Made by a program: the position numbers and the translations under genes
Shown: positions 17,721-25,240 of the stretch, in pieces
Numbering within the stretch: the stretch's first letter is position 1
Layout of the letters: each line of letters starts with the position of its first letter
Source of the DNA: Flavobacterium petrolei
Lineage (GTDB): Bacteria > Bacteroidota > Bacteroidia > Flavobacteriales > Flavobacteriaceae
Assembly: GCF_003314435.2 (NCBI RefSeq)
Contig: NZ_QNVY02000003.1
Coordinates: 465,406-529,405 of the forward strand
DNA: 64,000 bases
Reading direction: 5' to 3'
The notes under the pieces: generated by a model
What the model was told of the DNA's origin: nothing
Database searches by the model: none
What the model saw: only the letters and a program-made list of their open reading frames with translations

Positions 17721-18671
17721 TTACGATAACATCAAGAACACTTCCTGATTGAGCTCTAATTCCGAGTCATGTTCAAAGAAAATCGCTCTTCTTTCAAAAG
17801 CTGCTTTGACTAAATAATGACTTCCTTTAAAATAGCACTGTTTCACAACTGCTTTCATCAGGGCATTGTCTACCACTTTCAATTGATGCGGATATAATAA
17901 AAGTAATGCATCTTCATCGTCTTCAAGTGCTATTAATTGAGATAATTTCAATTCATTTACTTCCCCAAAAAGAGAAGCAATGTATTTATTCGCCGGGTTT
18001 TCATACAAGGATTTGGAATCACCTTTAGCCACTACTTTTCCATTTTGAACCACAATGGTTTCATCAGAAAAAGACAACGCATCGGTACTGTCATGTGTGG
18101 CAATAATACAAGTAACCCCTTTGTCTTTTAAATATCGAAACAAATTACGGCGCAATGAATTCTTTCGGAAAGAATCAATTTGGCTAAACGGTTCATCGAG
18201 CAAAATAATTTCGGGCTCCAGAGCCAAAACTCTTGCCAAAGCTACTCGTTGCTGTTGTCCGCCACTCAAGAATTTCGCTTTTACTTTTGCGAAAGCAGTC
18301 ATTTCGACCATATCTAATAATTCCTGAACTCGGGCTTTCTTCTCCTCAGGATACATATTCGACAAAAACTTGCCTACATTTTCTTCCACAGTTATGTACG
18401 GCATCAAATCGAAATCTTGCGCTAAATATTTAATGTAATCTTCTCCTGGAACCAAATTGTATTTGGGGCCCAAAATAGGATTTTCATTATAGGTTATCGC
18501 TCCGCTATCCAAGTTATATAATCCGTATATCAATTTAAGTAACGTACTTTTTCCGCAACCGCTTTCGCCAATGATAGCAGTGTTTTGACCTTTGGCAATT
18601 GTGAAACTAACATTTTCAATGACGGGTTCATCAATGTAAGTAAAGGATATGTCTTTTATCTCTAGCATCAT
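17721..18671 (-). CDS. ABC transporter ATP-binding protein
   Basis: 316 residues. Walker A GESGCGKST (near residue 37), signature LSGGQQQRVALARVLA, Walker B IILLDEPF and the H-loop ATHD are all intact, so it should be an active ATPase. After the nucleotide-binding domain (about residue 230) comes an extra C-terminal part of about 80 residues, resembling the regulatory tails of importer ATPases. No permease gene is adjacent, so its partner is unknown. Start could be Met1 (18671) or Met2 (18668). Confidence 0.85.
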   Translation of the reverse strand: MMLEIKDISFTYIDEPVIENVSFTIAKGQNTAIIGESGCGKSTLLKLIYGLYNLDSGAITYNENPILGPKYNLVPGEDYIKYLAQDFDLMPYITVEENVGKFLSNMYPEEKKARVQELLDMVEMTAFAKVKAKFLSGGQQQRVALARVLALEPEIILLDEPFSQIDSFRKNSLRRNLFRYLKDKGVTCIIATHDSTDALSFSDETIVVQNGKVVAKGDSKSLYENPANKYIASLFGEVNELKLSQLIALEDDEDALLLLYPHQLKVVDNALMKAVVKQCYFKGSHYLVKAAFERRAIFFEHDSELELNQEVFLMLS

Positions 18672-18686
18672 CTGTATTTAAGAGTG

Positions 18687-18694
18687 CAAATTTA
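18687..18694 (-). promoter_or_regulatory. -7 box for the ABC ATPase
   Basis: Minus-strand TAAATTTG; predicted transcript start near 18681, about 10 nt before the ATG. Confidence 0.5.
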
Positions 18695-18719
18695 CAATGT
18701 TTAATTCAAATTTAGATAC

Positions 18720-18752
18720 AAAAAAAGGCTGCTTCTTAACGAAACAGCCTTT
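18720..18752 (-). terminator. Terminator after the OmpA-family gene
   Basis: Stem AAAGGCTG / CAGCCTTT (18724-18731 with 18745-18752) with further inner pairs and a U run on the minus strand. Confidence 0.75.
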
Positions 18753-18772
18753 GTTTTTATAGTATTTTTTGC

Positions 18773-19468
18773 TTAGTTTTTCACTTCAGCTTCTGCATCT
18801 TTAATCATTTTTTCATTTGCAGTAATAGCAAATTCAACACGACGGTTTTGACTTCTACCATCAACTGTTTCATTAGAAGCAATTGGATCAGCAATTCCTA
18901 AACCAGTAACTTGAAATCTACTTGAAGAAACGCCTTTGCTAGCTAAATAATTTCTAACTGAGGCTGCTCTTTCTCCTGAAAGTTTTAAGTTATAATCCGC
19001 TGGACCAGTACTATCTGTGTACCCGTAAATAGTAATATCAGTATCCGGATATTCTGCAAAAACTGGAACTAATTTATCTAAATTAGCTTTTGCACCAGCA
19101 GTCAAAGAAGATTTGTTAGTATCAAAACGCACTGCATTTTCATTCAAAACTAATTTAATTCCTTCTCCTACACGAACTACTTCAGCTCCCGGAAGAACAG
19201 CATCAATTTCTCTTGCTTGTTTGTCCATTTTGTTACCAATAACTCCACCGGCAACTCCACCAACTACTCCACCTAGGACCGCTCCCATGGCGCCTTTTCC
19301 ACCTTTACCAAGGTTGTTTCCAAGAACTCCACCAAGAACTGCTCCGGCAACTGCACCAATACCAGCACCTTTTTGTGTGTTGTTTGTGTTTTTTATTGCC
19401 TCACAACTTGTGAACATAGAACCTATAACCATTATTGTTGCTATTGCAACTATCGAAATCTTTTTCAT
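18773..19468 (-). CDS. OmpA-family lipoprotein with glycine zipper (YiaD-like)
   Basis: 231 residues. Lipobox with Cys22 (SMFTSC); a Gly-rich zipper (about 33-85; GAVLGGVLGNN, GGVVGGVAGGVIGN) that may span or oligomerise in the membrane; then a C-terminal OmpA peptidoglycan-binding domain with VRFDTNKSSLT, YTDSTGPADYN and DGRSQNRRVE. It tethers the outer membrane to the cell wall. It follows the lipocalin-like gene by 18 nt and shares its promoter. Confidence 0.9.
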   Translation of the reverse strand: MKKISIVAIATIMVIGSMFTSCEAIKNTNNTQKGAGIGAVAGAVLGGVLGNNLGKGGKGAMGAVLGGVVGGVAGGVIGNKMDKQAREIDAVLPGAEVVRVGEGIKLVLNENAVRFDTNKSSLTAGAKANLDKLVPVFAEYPDTDITIYGYTDSTGPADYNLKLSGERAASVRNYLASKGVSSSRFQVTGLGIADPIASNETVDGRSQNRRVEFAITANEKMIKDAEAEVKN

Positions 19469-19486
19469 ATCTGTATCTTTTACTTA

Positions 19487-19963
19487 TTAATTAACTTTTT
19501 GAAACTGATACACAACATCAGTCATTTTTCCTGCTACATCAATTTTATCAATCAATTGAAAAGAAGATTCTGTTTGATTGGCTACGTATAAAATATAACC
19601 TTCTTTCACTTTTCTAGCTTTTTCTCCAGCATTAAGAACTTTAAGAACAAACTGCCCATCATTATTGATAAACCATGTAATTGGTGAGCTGAATGCCGTA
19701 CAATTTGCTTTTGTCAAAGCCATAGTTCCTTTATTATTATTAGAAACAAATTTCCAATTACTTCCTACAAAACATTCTGAATCTGCAATTTGAAAAGAAT
19801 TTACTTTTACATATTGTGAACCTGGATACGTTACTGAACTTATTACCCAATTTCCTTTCATGGCAACCTGAGATTTTCTATCCGTATTTGTACTTGTCGC
19901 TGACGTTGACTTACATGCAAACATCAAAACCGCTAATGTGCATAATAAAATAACTTTTTTCAT
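19487..19963 (-). CDS. Lipocalin-like lipoprotein
   Basis: 158 residues. Signal peptide with lipobox LMFAC, Cys17, then a Ser/Thr linker and a lipocalin-like beta domain beginning KGNWVISSVTYPG, with WKFVSNNNKGTMAL and SFQLIDKIDV. Likely an outer-membrane lipoprotein; ligand unknown. First gene of a two-gene operon with the OmpA-family lipoprotein, a pairing common in Flavobacteriia as far as I know. Confidence 0.8.
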   Translation of the reverse strand: MKKVILLCTLAVLMFACKSTSATSTNTDRKSQVAMKGNWVISSVTYPGSQYVKVNSFQIADSECFVGSNWKFVSNNNKGTMALTKANCTAFSSPITWFINNDGQFVLKVLNAGEKARKVKEGYILYVANQTESSFQLIDKIDVAGKMTDVVYQFQKVN

Positions 19964-19994
19964 TTTCTTAAAATTTAATGAATTAATACTTACA

Positions 19995-20002
19995 CAAATA
20001 TA
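19995..20002 (-). promoter_or_regulatory. -7 box for the lipocalin-OmpA operon
   Basis: Minus-strand TATATTTG; predicted start near 19989, leader about 26 nt. Confidence 0.5.
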
Positions 20003-20063
20003 CGAAGCATTTAAATACAGTTGTTTCAGAATTAAATTATTTTATATCATAATTAACGCTTGC

Positions 20064-20074
20064 GACAATTTGTC
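20064..20074. promoter_or_regulatory. Palindrome in the htpG promoter
   Basis: GACAATTTGTC is a perfect inverted repeat (GACAA-T-TTGTC), 20 bp upstream of the htpG -7 box, at the expected -33 region. Candidate operator for a stress regulator. Confidence 0.4.
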
Positions 20075-20094
20075 ACTTTCATTATAATTGGTAT

Positions 20095-20102
20095 TACATT
20101 TG
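20095..20102 (+). promoter_or_regulatory. -7 box for htpG
   Basis: TACATTTG; predicted transcript start near 20108, leader about 36 nt. Confidence 0.5.
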
Positions 20103-20143
20103 AAAGAATTATAACCATCAAAATAAACTAAAAAATTCATAAT

Positions 20144-22045
20144 ATGACAACAGGTAAAATTAATGTTTCGGTAGAAAACATCTTTCCCTTAATCAAGAAA
20201 TTCTTATACAGCGATCACGAAATTTTCTTACGTGAATTGATTTCGAACGGAACAGATGCAACACTTAAATTAAAGCATTTAACCAGTATTGGTGAAGCCA
20301 AAGTAGAATACGGAAACCCGATTATCGAGGTAAAAATCGACAAGGAAGGTAAAAAACTACACATCATCGATCAAGGTCTGGGGATGACTGCTGATGAAGT
20401 AGAAAAATACATCAACCAAGTAGCATTTTCTGGAGCTGAGGAATTTTTGGACAAATACAAAGATTCTGCAAAAGATTCTGGAATTATTGGACATTTTGGT
20501 CTTGGTTTTTATTCTGCTTTTATGGTTGCCGAAAAAGTGGAAATCATCACTAAATCGTTCAAAGATGAACCTGCTGCACACTGGACTTGCGACGGAAGCC
20601 CGGAATTCACATTAGAGCCAGCTGACAAAACTTCTCGTGGAACAGAAATCATTTTGCATATCGCCGAAGATTCTTTGGAATTCTTGGAAGAATACAAAAT
20701 CAAGGAACTGTTGAACAAGTACAATAAGTTCATGCCTATTCCAATTAAATTTGGAACCAAAACAGAAAAAATAGAGCAAAAAAAGGGTGAAGAAGTTGCT
20801 GAAGAAGATAAAGACAAAACTTTCACAGAAGTTGAAGTAGACAACATCATCAACAACCCAAATCCGGCTTGGACCAAACAACCAACGGAATTATCTGCGG
20901 AAGATTACAAGAATTTCTACCATGAATTGTACCCAATGCAATTTGAAGAACCGTTATTCCACATTCATTTAAATGTAGATTATCCGTTCAACTTAACCGG
21001 TATTTTGTATTTCCCAAAATTAGGTTCTGACTTACAAATCCAGAAAGACAAAATCCAATTGTACCAAAATCAAGTGTACGTAACGGATAATGTAGAAGGA
21101 ATTGTACCTGAGTTTTTAATGATGCTGAAAGGTGTTGTGGATTCACCGGATATTCCATTGAACGTGTCTCGTTCTGGATTACAAGCTGATGCTGCTGTGA
21201 AGAAAATTTCTAATTACATCACGCGTAAAGTTGCGGATAAATTAAAATCGTTATTCACTGAAAACCGTGAAGATTTTGAACAAAAATGGAACGACATCAA
21301 AATCGTTTTAGAGTACGGAATGCTTTCTGAAGATAAATTCTACGAAAAAGCAGGCGCGTTTGTTTTGTACCCAACAGTCGATGGTAAATATTTTACTTTA
21401 GAAGAATTAAAAGAAAATCTTGCTGCTAATCAAACGGACAAAGACGGAAAATTAGTTGTTTTGTACGCTGGAAACAAAGAAGCGCAACACTCTTATATCG
21501 AAATTGCAAAAGATAAAGGATATGAAGTTTTATTGCTGGATTCTCCAATTATCTCGCATTTAATCCAAAAAATTGAAGGCGATAACAGCAACATGACTTT
21601 TGTACGTGTCGATTCTGATCATATTGATAATTTAATCAAGAAAGAGGAAACGACTATTTCTAAATTATCTGAGGAAGAACAAACCAACTTGAAAACGGTT
21701 TTAGAAGCTATCGTTCCTAAACAAACTTATTCGGTTCAACTGGAAGCTTTAGACAGTAATGCTTCGCCATTCATCATCACGCAACCTGAATTTATGCGAA
21801 GAATGAAAGAAATGAGCCAGTCAGGCGGTGGTGGAATGTTCGGAATGGGAAATATGCCGGAAATGTATAATTTAGTGGTAAATACTAACTCTGAATTGGC
21901 AACAAGCATCTTGAACAACAAAGACAAAGACACTCAGGAAAGTTTGGTAAAACAAGCACTTGACTTAGCGAAGTTATCACAAAACCTATTAAAAGGAGAA
22001 GCATTAACGGCTTTCGTAAAAAGAAGTTTTGAGATGATTAAATAA
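20144..22045 (+). CDS. htpG: Molecular chaperone HtpG (Hsp90)
   Basis: 633 residues. N-terminal GHKL ATPase with ELISNGTDA, DQGLGMT, and GHFGLGFYSAFMVA; middle domain with NVSRSGLQ; C-terminal dimerisation domain ending KRSFEMIK. ELISNGTDA has Gly-Thr where most Hsp90s have Ala-Ser (NASDA), a conservative variation. A Gly/Met-rich insertion (SGGGGMFGMGNMPEM) lies near residue 560. A degenerate copy of its 3' end is found at 33276-33358. Confidence 0.97.
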   Translation: MTTGKINVSVENIFPLIKKFLYSDHEIFLRELISNGTDATLKLKHLTSIGEAKVEYGNPIIEVKIDKEGKKLHIIDQGLGMTADEVEKYINQVAFSGAEEFLDKYKDSAKDSGIIGHFGLGFYSAFMVAEKVEIITKSFKDEPAAHWTCDGSPEFTLEPADKTSRGTEIILHIAEDSLEFLEEYKIKELLNKYNKFMPIPIKFGTKTEKIEQKKGEEVAEEDKDKTFTEVEVDNIINNPNPAWTKQPTELSAEDYKNFYHELYPMQFEEPLFHIHLNVDYPFNLTGILYFPKLGSDLQIQKDKIQLYQNQVYVTDNVEGIVPEFLMMLKGVVDSPDIPLNVSRSGLQADAAVKKISNYITRKVADKLKSLFTENREDFEQKWNDIKIVLEYGMLSEDKFYEKAGAFVLYPTVDGKYFTLEELKENLAANQTDKDGKLVVLYAGNKEAQHSYIEIAKDKGYEVLLLDSPIISHLIQKIEGDNSNMTFVRVDSDHIDNLIKKEETTISKLSEEEQTNLKTVLEAIVPKQTYSVQLEALDSNASPFIITQPEFMRRMKEMSQSGGGGMFGMGNMPEMYNLVVNTNSELATSILNNKDKDTQESLVKQALDLAKLSQNLLKGEALTAFVKRSFEMIK

Positions 22046-22087
22046 GCAGAAAACCCATTTTATGAAGTAAAATGATGTGAATCGCTT

Positions 22088-22108
22088 ATTCCGAACTTGC
22101 TTCGGAAT
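22088..22108. repeat. Small hairpin after htpG
   Basis: ATTCCGAA / TTCGGAAT (8-bp perfect stem, loop CTTGC) with no U run; possibly an mRNA 3' stabilising structure upstream of the true terminator. Confidence 0.5.
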
Positions 22109-22121
22109 ATCCAACATACTA

Positions 22122-22154
22122 AAAGCTGTCCAATCATGGGCAGCTTTTTTTTTT
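22122..22154 (+). terminator. Terminator after htpG
   Basis: Stem AAAGCTG.CC / GG.CAGCTTT around loop AATCAT, followed by a ten-base T run. Confidence 0.85.
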
Positions 22155-22187
22155 GGAGCAGAACGATTATTTTCCAGAAATACTTTC

Positions 22188-22257
22188 GTCCCGCTATGCG
22201 CTACAATCTTTGCTTTTTGCTCCCGCCACAGCAAAGGATTTTCACTTCTATCGGGGC
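22188..22257. repeat. Imperfect palindromic intergenic repeat
   Basis: The left end CCCGCTATGCGC and right end TATCGGGGC frame an inner AATCTTTGCT / AGCAAAGGATT inverted repeat. This layout (CCCG...CTA, AATCTTT, AAAGGAT, TA.CGGGG) recalls the dispersed intergenic palindromes I associate with Flavobacterium genomes. Recognition is from memory and only one copy is in this window. Confidence 0.5.
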
Positions 22258-22421
22258 TATTTAGGATGTTTTCGATTTCAAAACAATATTCATCAAAATC
22301 CCTCAAACCGGTTCACTTATCAAATAATCCTTTTAACTATTTGTAAAGAATTATTTATATATTTGAATTAAAATAAAGTATGGTATTTGTCATACATATC
22401 TACCCAAAAGGGAGTGGCTTT

Positions 22422-22438
22422 GTATGATTCTATCATAC
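22422..22438. promoter_or_regulatory. Palindrome before the first cassette
   Basis: GTATGAT-TCT-ATCATAC, perfect 7-bp arms, 10 bp before the first cassette boundary. Could be an operator or part of a recombination site. Confidence 0.35.
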
Positions 22439-22498
22439 ATATATACAAGTTGGGTGAGATTTTAAAGCAGAAACGGTGAAAAACGGAAAAAGAAAACT

Positions 22499-22894
22499 AT
22501 GAATGTTTACAAAAAAGTTATTTTAATATTTTCTTTATTTTCTCTAATATCCTGCGAAAAATTATTTGTTTCCTCTATTATAAATAATTCAAAAAATGAA
22601 ATTATTGTTAAAGTAAAAATTGATAATGAAGCAGTTGACAAAAAACGAAAAGAATATTTAGAACAGGGTTTTTTATTTGATGAGGAAAATCCAAAAGATT
22701 ATGAAATTAAAATTAAGTCTTCAGAATCATATGATTTTGCTGGAGGTATGCACGTCGAACCTGATTTTTACGACATCAAAGAAATGGAAATTTATTCAGG
22801 AGACACTTTAATTCTAAAATGTCGAAATGACCAAATGAAAAAACTCTTTTCGTCCGAAAGTTCACCAGGTCATTTAGATTTAATAATTAAATAA
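22499..22894 (+). CDS. Cassette A: hypothetical lipoprotein
   Basis: 131 residues. Signal peptide with lipobox SLISC (Cys19), then a compact Lys/Glu/Asp-rich domain with alternating hydrophobics (NEIIVKVKIDNEAV, DTLILKCR) suggesting a beta-sandwich. I do not recognise the family. It is the only gene of cassette A (box-to-box 22449 to 23124), reads in the same direction as the other cassette genes, and is more AT-rich than the housekeeping genes. No promoter of the standard kind is visible before it. Confidence 0.72.
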   Translation: MNVYKKVILIFSLFSLISCEKLFVSSIINNSKNEIIVKVKIDNEAVDKKRKEYLEQGFLFDEENPKDYEIKIKSSESYDFAGGMHVEPDFYDIKEMEIYSGDTLILKCRNDQMKKLFSSESSPGHLDLIIK

Positions 22895-23003
22895 AATTGG
22901 TCTGAAATCTTTGAAAATAATTAATATTGAAGTTTGAAAAACGAAACTGACCAAATGAATCCGAATAATAGAAACCGATTAAAGCAAACAGAAATAAAAA
23001 AAC

Positions 23004-23130
23004 CTCACCCAACCGCCATTTTGAGCTAGCTGGAGTTTAGTGGAATTATCGTTTCGCATCAAGTTTTCGTTAAGCCGAAAATTGAGCAGTTACGAACTTC
23101 CAGCCATCTCAAAGTGGCATAACGTTAGAG
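23004..23130 (+). repeat. attC-like site ending cassette A
   Basis: R''-like ACCCAAC (23007-23013, a perfect RYYYAAC) and R'-like GTTAGAG (23124-23130) bracket a folded arm pair: 23015-23037 with 23095-23118, about 20 of 23 positions complementary. The inner 57 nt are the variable terminal region. About 124 bp from R'' to R', within the known attC size range. Confidence 0.72.
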
Positions 23131-23157
23131 GCAATTTTAAAACAAAATCACATATAA

Positions 23158-23889
23158 ATGGAAGAATTCGAAAAAATTATTTATTTAGTGAAAGAAATTT
23201 CTCGAGAAAATGGTGAAATTCAAATCGTTGAAATACTAGATAATTCCGAATTGGATTTTGGTCAACATTGGAGTCAAAAAAACTCTTCAATTGCACATAG
23301 TTTGGATATTAACGTTTCTCCAGTTGTATTCACTAAAAGATATAAGGATATTCAGAATATAGAAAGAAAATTAGAAATTCTCATAAATAATATTTCGCAG
23401 ATTTATTTAGAAAATGTAACTATTCTTCCAAATTATAATCGTTTAGAAATTCTTAACTCTGAGATATCTTCAATAATAACAGTTTGGGAAGACATAAATC
23501 AGCTTCAAAAAAAATTAATTGAAGATATGAAAATTAGTAATCAAGAAATAGATTACCAAAATATAGGCAATAGTTCTCGAAATTTAATGGATAAACTTGC
23601 AAGATTAGTATTTGATCCTAGTATTCATAAATCTGAAAAGCCGAATGTTGATTTAAGTAATGGAAAGTTTAAAAATCAATTCCATACTTACATATCATTT
23701 TCACTAAAAGGTGATTCGAACAAGGAATTAAAAAAGTTTGCTGAAAGTTCAATTGAGTTTACGGAAAAAGCTATTGATTTAATGAATCAAACAACACATA
23801 AATTAGATGTTAAGAAACATTTCGCGGAAGTTTGTGTGATAAGTACAATTAGCGTTATAAGTCTTATTAAAGCTATAAATGAACTATAA
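23158..23889 (+). CDS. Cassette B: hypothetical protein, 243 aa
   Basis: 243 residues, soluble, no signal peptide. The N-terminal part mixes strands and charged loops (EEFEKIIYLVKEIS, then SPVVFTKRY); the middle (about 60-150) is helical with a likely coiled coil; the C-terminal third is again helical, ending AEVCVISTISVISLIKAINEL. I recognise no family or catalytic motif. Cassette-borne genes are often defence or stress functions, but nothing in the sequence proves that here. Strongly AT-rich codon use compared with flanking genes. Confidence 0.68.
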   Translation: MEEFEKIIYLVKEISRENGEIQIVEILDNSELDFGQHWSQKNSSIAHSLDINVSPVVFTKRYKDIQNIERKLEILINNISQIYLENVTILPNYNRLEILNSEISSIITVWEDINQLQKKLIEDMKISNQEIDYQNIGNSSRNLMDKLARLVFDPSIHKSEKPNVDLSNGKFKNQFHTYISFSLKGDSNKELKKFAESSIEFTEKAIDLMNQTTHKLDVKKHFAEVCVISTISVISLIKAINEL

Positions 23890-23893
23890 AAAC

Positions 23894-24032
23894 TGCCTCT
23901 AACAGCGGTTTTGCTGGATTTGGGTATTCGGCTTAATATAAAGTTGGTCTTGTACCTGAATTAAAAGTGATAAACCGAAAGAAAAATCTTAACTTATTCC
24001 CAAACCCAGCAAAGCCTCGGGGACGTTATCTG
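23894..24032 (+). repeat. attC-like site ending cassette B
   Basis: TGCCTCTAAC (23894-23903) to GTTATCTG (24025-24032). Arms 23905-23927 and 23996-24018 pair at about 19 of 23 positions (core TTTGCTGG / CCAGCAAA and TTTGGG / CCCAAA). A further inner pair TTCGG / CCGAA is present. The left box is the exact complement of the start of cassette B. Confidence 0.72.
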
Positions 24033-24060
24033 TCATATTTTACAATAAAAATTAAAAGTA

Positions 24061-24807
24061 ATGAAAAAAAATATATTTATAATCTTTACATTTTTTGTTT
24101 CGAATTTTTGTTTCTCGCAACAATATGATGGAGTAATAATTGAAAAGAGAAAAATCGATAAAAACAATTTAATTTATAAAATTGGAAAATCTTTCTTTTA
24201 TTCAATAGAAATTAAAAAAAATGATATCGAATATTTTCTTGATAAAGGTTTTGACGATAGTTTAACGATTAATAAAAGTAAAAAAAATGGAATTAATGAA
24301 ATAAAACTAGTAGTAATAAAACCAAAAATATTTCAAAGAACAAACAAAAACCAAACAGAAATTAAATATAATTTTGAGCCAAATCCAATATCTATTACAT
24401 GTACGGGAATTGTCGAAAATGACAATAATGTATGGATCCACCCACCAAGATTAGGTTTCTTGAAAGTATTGGAAACTTGTCCATTTCCATACATAAAACT
24501 AAACCAAAAAGTTGGCTATGAATGGAATGATGAAATGAGTATTGCAGAATATTGGTCAAATAAAAATTCAGGGATTTGGACTGGTAGATTACTATTAAAG
24601 TATAATTACAAAATTATTGGCGAAGAAAAAATAACAACAAATATTGGAGAATTAGAATGTAAAGTTATTTCAGCATCTGCTAATTCTACAATTGGAAAAA
24701 GTACTCTTGTAGCCTATTTTAACGATAAATACGGTTTTGTAAAATTAAAATATAAACTATTTACAGGAACTGAAATAAAGATCAATTTGAAAAAAATTTC
24801 GGAATAA
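24061..24807 (+). CDS. Cassette C: secreted hypothetical protein
   Basis: 248 residues with a signal peptide cleaved near CFSQQ, so periplasmic or outer-membrane. The mature chain is beta-rich, with TCTGIVENDNNVWIHPPR and a C-terminal stretch GELECKVISASANSTIGKSTL followed by YFNDKYGFVKLKY, which looks like a small DUF of the type that measures or binds a ligand. No family assigned. Sole gene of cassette C, starting 36 bp after the attC boundary. Confidence 0.7.
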   Translation: MKKNIFIIFTFFVSNFCFSQQYDGVIIEKRKIDKNNLIYKIGKSFFYSIEIKKNDIEYFLDKGFDDSLTINKSKKNGINEIKLVVIKPKIFQRTNKNQTEIKYNFEPNPISITCTGIVENDNNVWIHPPRLGFLKVLETCPFPYIKLNQKVGYEWNDEMSIAEYWSNKNSGIWTGRLLLKYNYKIIGEEKITTNIGELECKVISASANSTIGKSTLVAYFNDKYGFVKLKYKLFTGTEIKINLKKISE

Positions 24808-24813
24808 ATACGC

Positions 24814-24901
24814 CAGATAACAGCGGTATGCAAAACTGCGCTAACGATTGTCCGTAGGTAAGAGTGTTCTGATTTAACATTTTGAAAAATATAGTTATCG
24901 G
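24814..24901 (+). repeat. Weak attC-like site ending cassette C
   Basis: Left box CAGATAAC (24814-24821) is the exact complement of the cassette C start. The right side is weaker: GTTATCGG at 24894-24901. Nine nt inside each box sits CAAAA (left) or TTTTG (right), a symmetric but short pairing. Either a diverged site or a junction altered after integration. Confidence 0.45.
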
Positions 24902-24973
24902 TTTCATTAGAATAAACCAATCTCGATAATTGACATTTCTTAAGCTCTAACGATAAACAAGTAAAAAGAAAGA

Positions 24974-25240
24974 ATGAATAATTTTAAAGAAGAAATTTTA
25001 TCCAAAATTTGCTACACCAACCTTGTTTATGAAAGAATTAATAAAAAACTGAACATAGAACTTTCAAAAGACAAAATTGAAGAAATGATTTTTGCAATTA
25101 TTAAGGAAACAGATGAAACCGAGTATCAAAAAATAGGTAAAAATATTTACATCATAAACTACGAAAAAAATGTAAAACTGACCATTAATGCAAACACAAA
25201 CAGAATAATTACAGCAGACAAATTGAACAACAAATCCTGA
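24974..25240 (+). CDS. DUF3781 domain-containing protein
   Basis: 88 residues, essentially one DUF3781 domain: KICYTNLVYERINKKL at the start, a helix with KDKIEEMIFAIIKET, then GKNIYIINYE and a C-terminal strand pair ending NRIITADK. The family is small, cytosolic and of unknown function. It is the fourth gene in the array and was probably carried on a cassette too (possible start box at 24894), but its own terminal box (TGATAAG near 25238) matches only partly. Confidence 0.72.
   Translation: MNNFKEEILSKICYTNLVYERINKKLNIELSKDKIEEMIFAIIKETDETEYQKIGKNIYIINYEKNVKLTINANTNRIITADKLNNKS

Larger units (their letters stand above)
22155..22448. other. Gene-free spacer upstream of the cassette array
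   Basis: No gene is credible here. It holds an imperfect palindromic repeat (22188-22257), then 70 bp before the first cassette with the direct repeat TCATACATAT (22390-22399 and 22433-22442) and a palindrome at 22422-22438. Apparent open frames on both strands overlap the repeats and are rejected. Confidence 0.5.
22449..24901 (+). mobile_element. Integron-like gene cassette array without integrase (CALIN-type)
   Basis: Three consecutive units each begin with GTT plus a specific box and end with the reverse complement of that same box. Unit A: GTTGGGTGAG at 22449, CTCACCCAAC at 23004. Unit B: GTTAGAGGCA at 23124, TGCCTCTAAC at 23894. Unit C: GTTATCTG at 24025, CAGATAAC at 24814. Every unit has one plus-strand gene starting 28-42 bp after its box, then a long imperfect palindrome. 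This is how attC sites behave, because the two R-boxes of an attC come from the two ends of one circularised cassette. No integron integrase lies in the window. Confidence 0.72.

Noticed and set aside
22004..22306. Minus-strand open frame of about 100 codons after htpG
   Set aside because: It overlaps the htpG 3' end, a terminator and the palindromic repeat; composition follows those elements, with no promoter.
22449..25240. CRISPR array or toxin-antitoxin reading of the accessory block
   Set aside because: The palindromes are few, long, different from one another and joined to genes with the cassette rule; no short identical repeats, and the gene pairs are not arranged like toxin-antitoxin modules.
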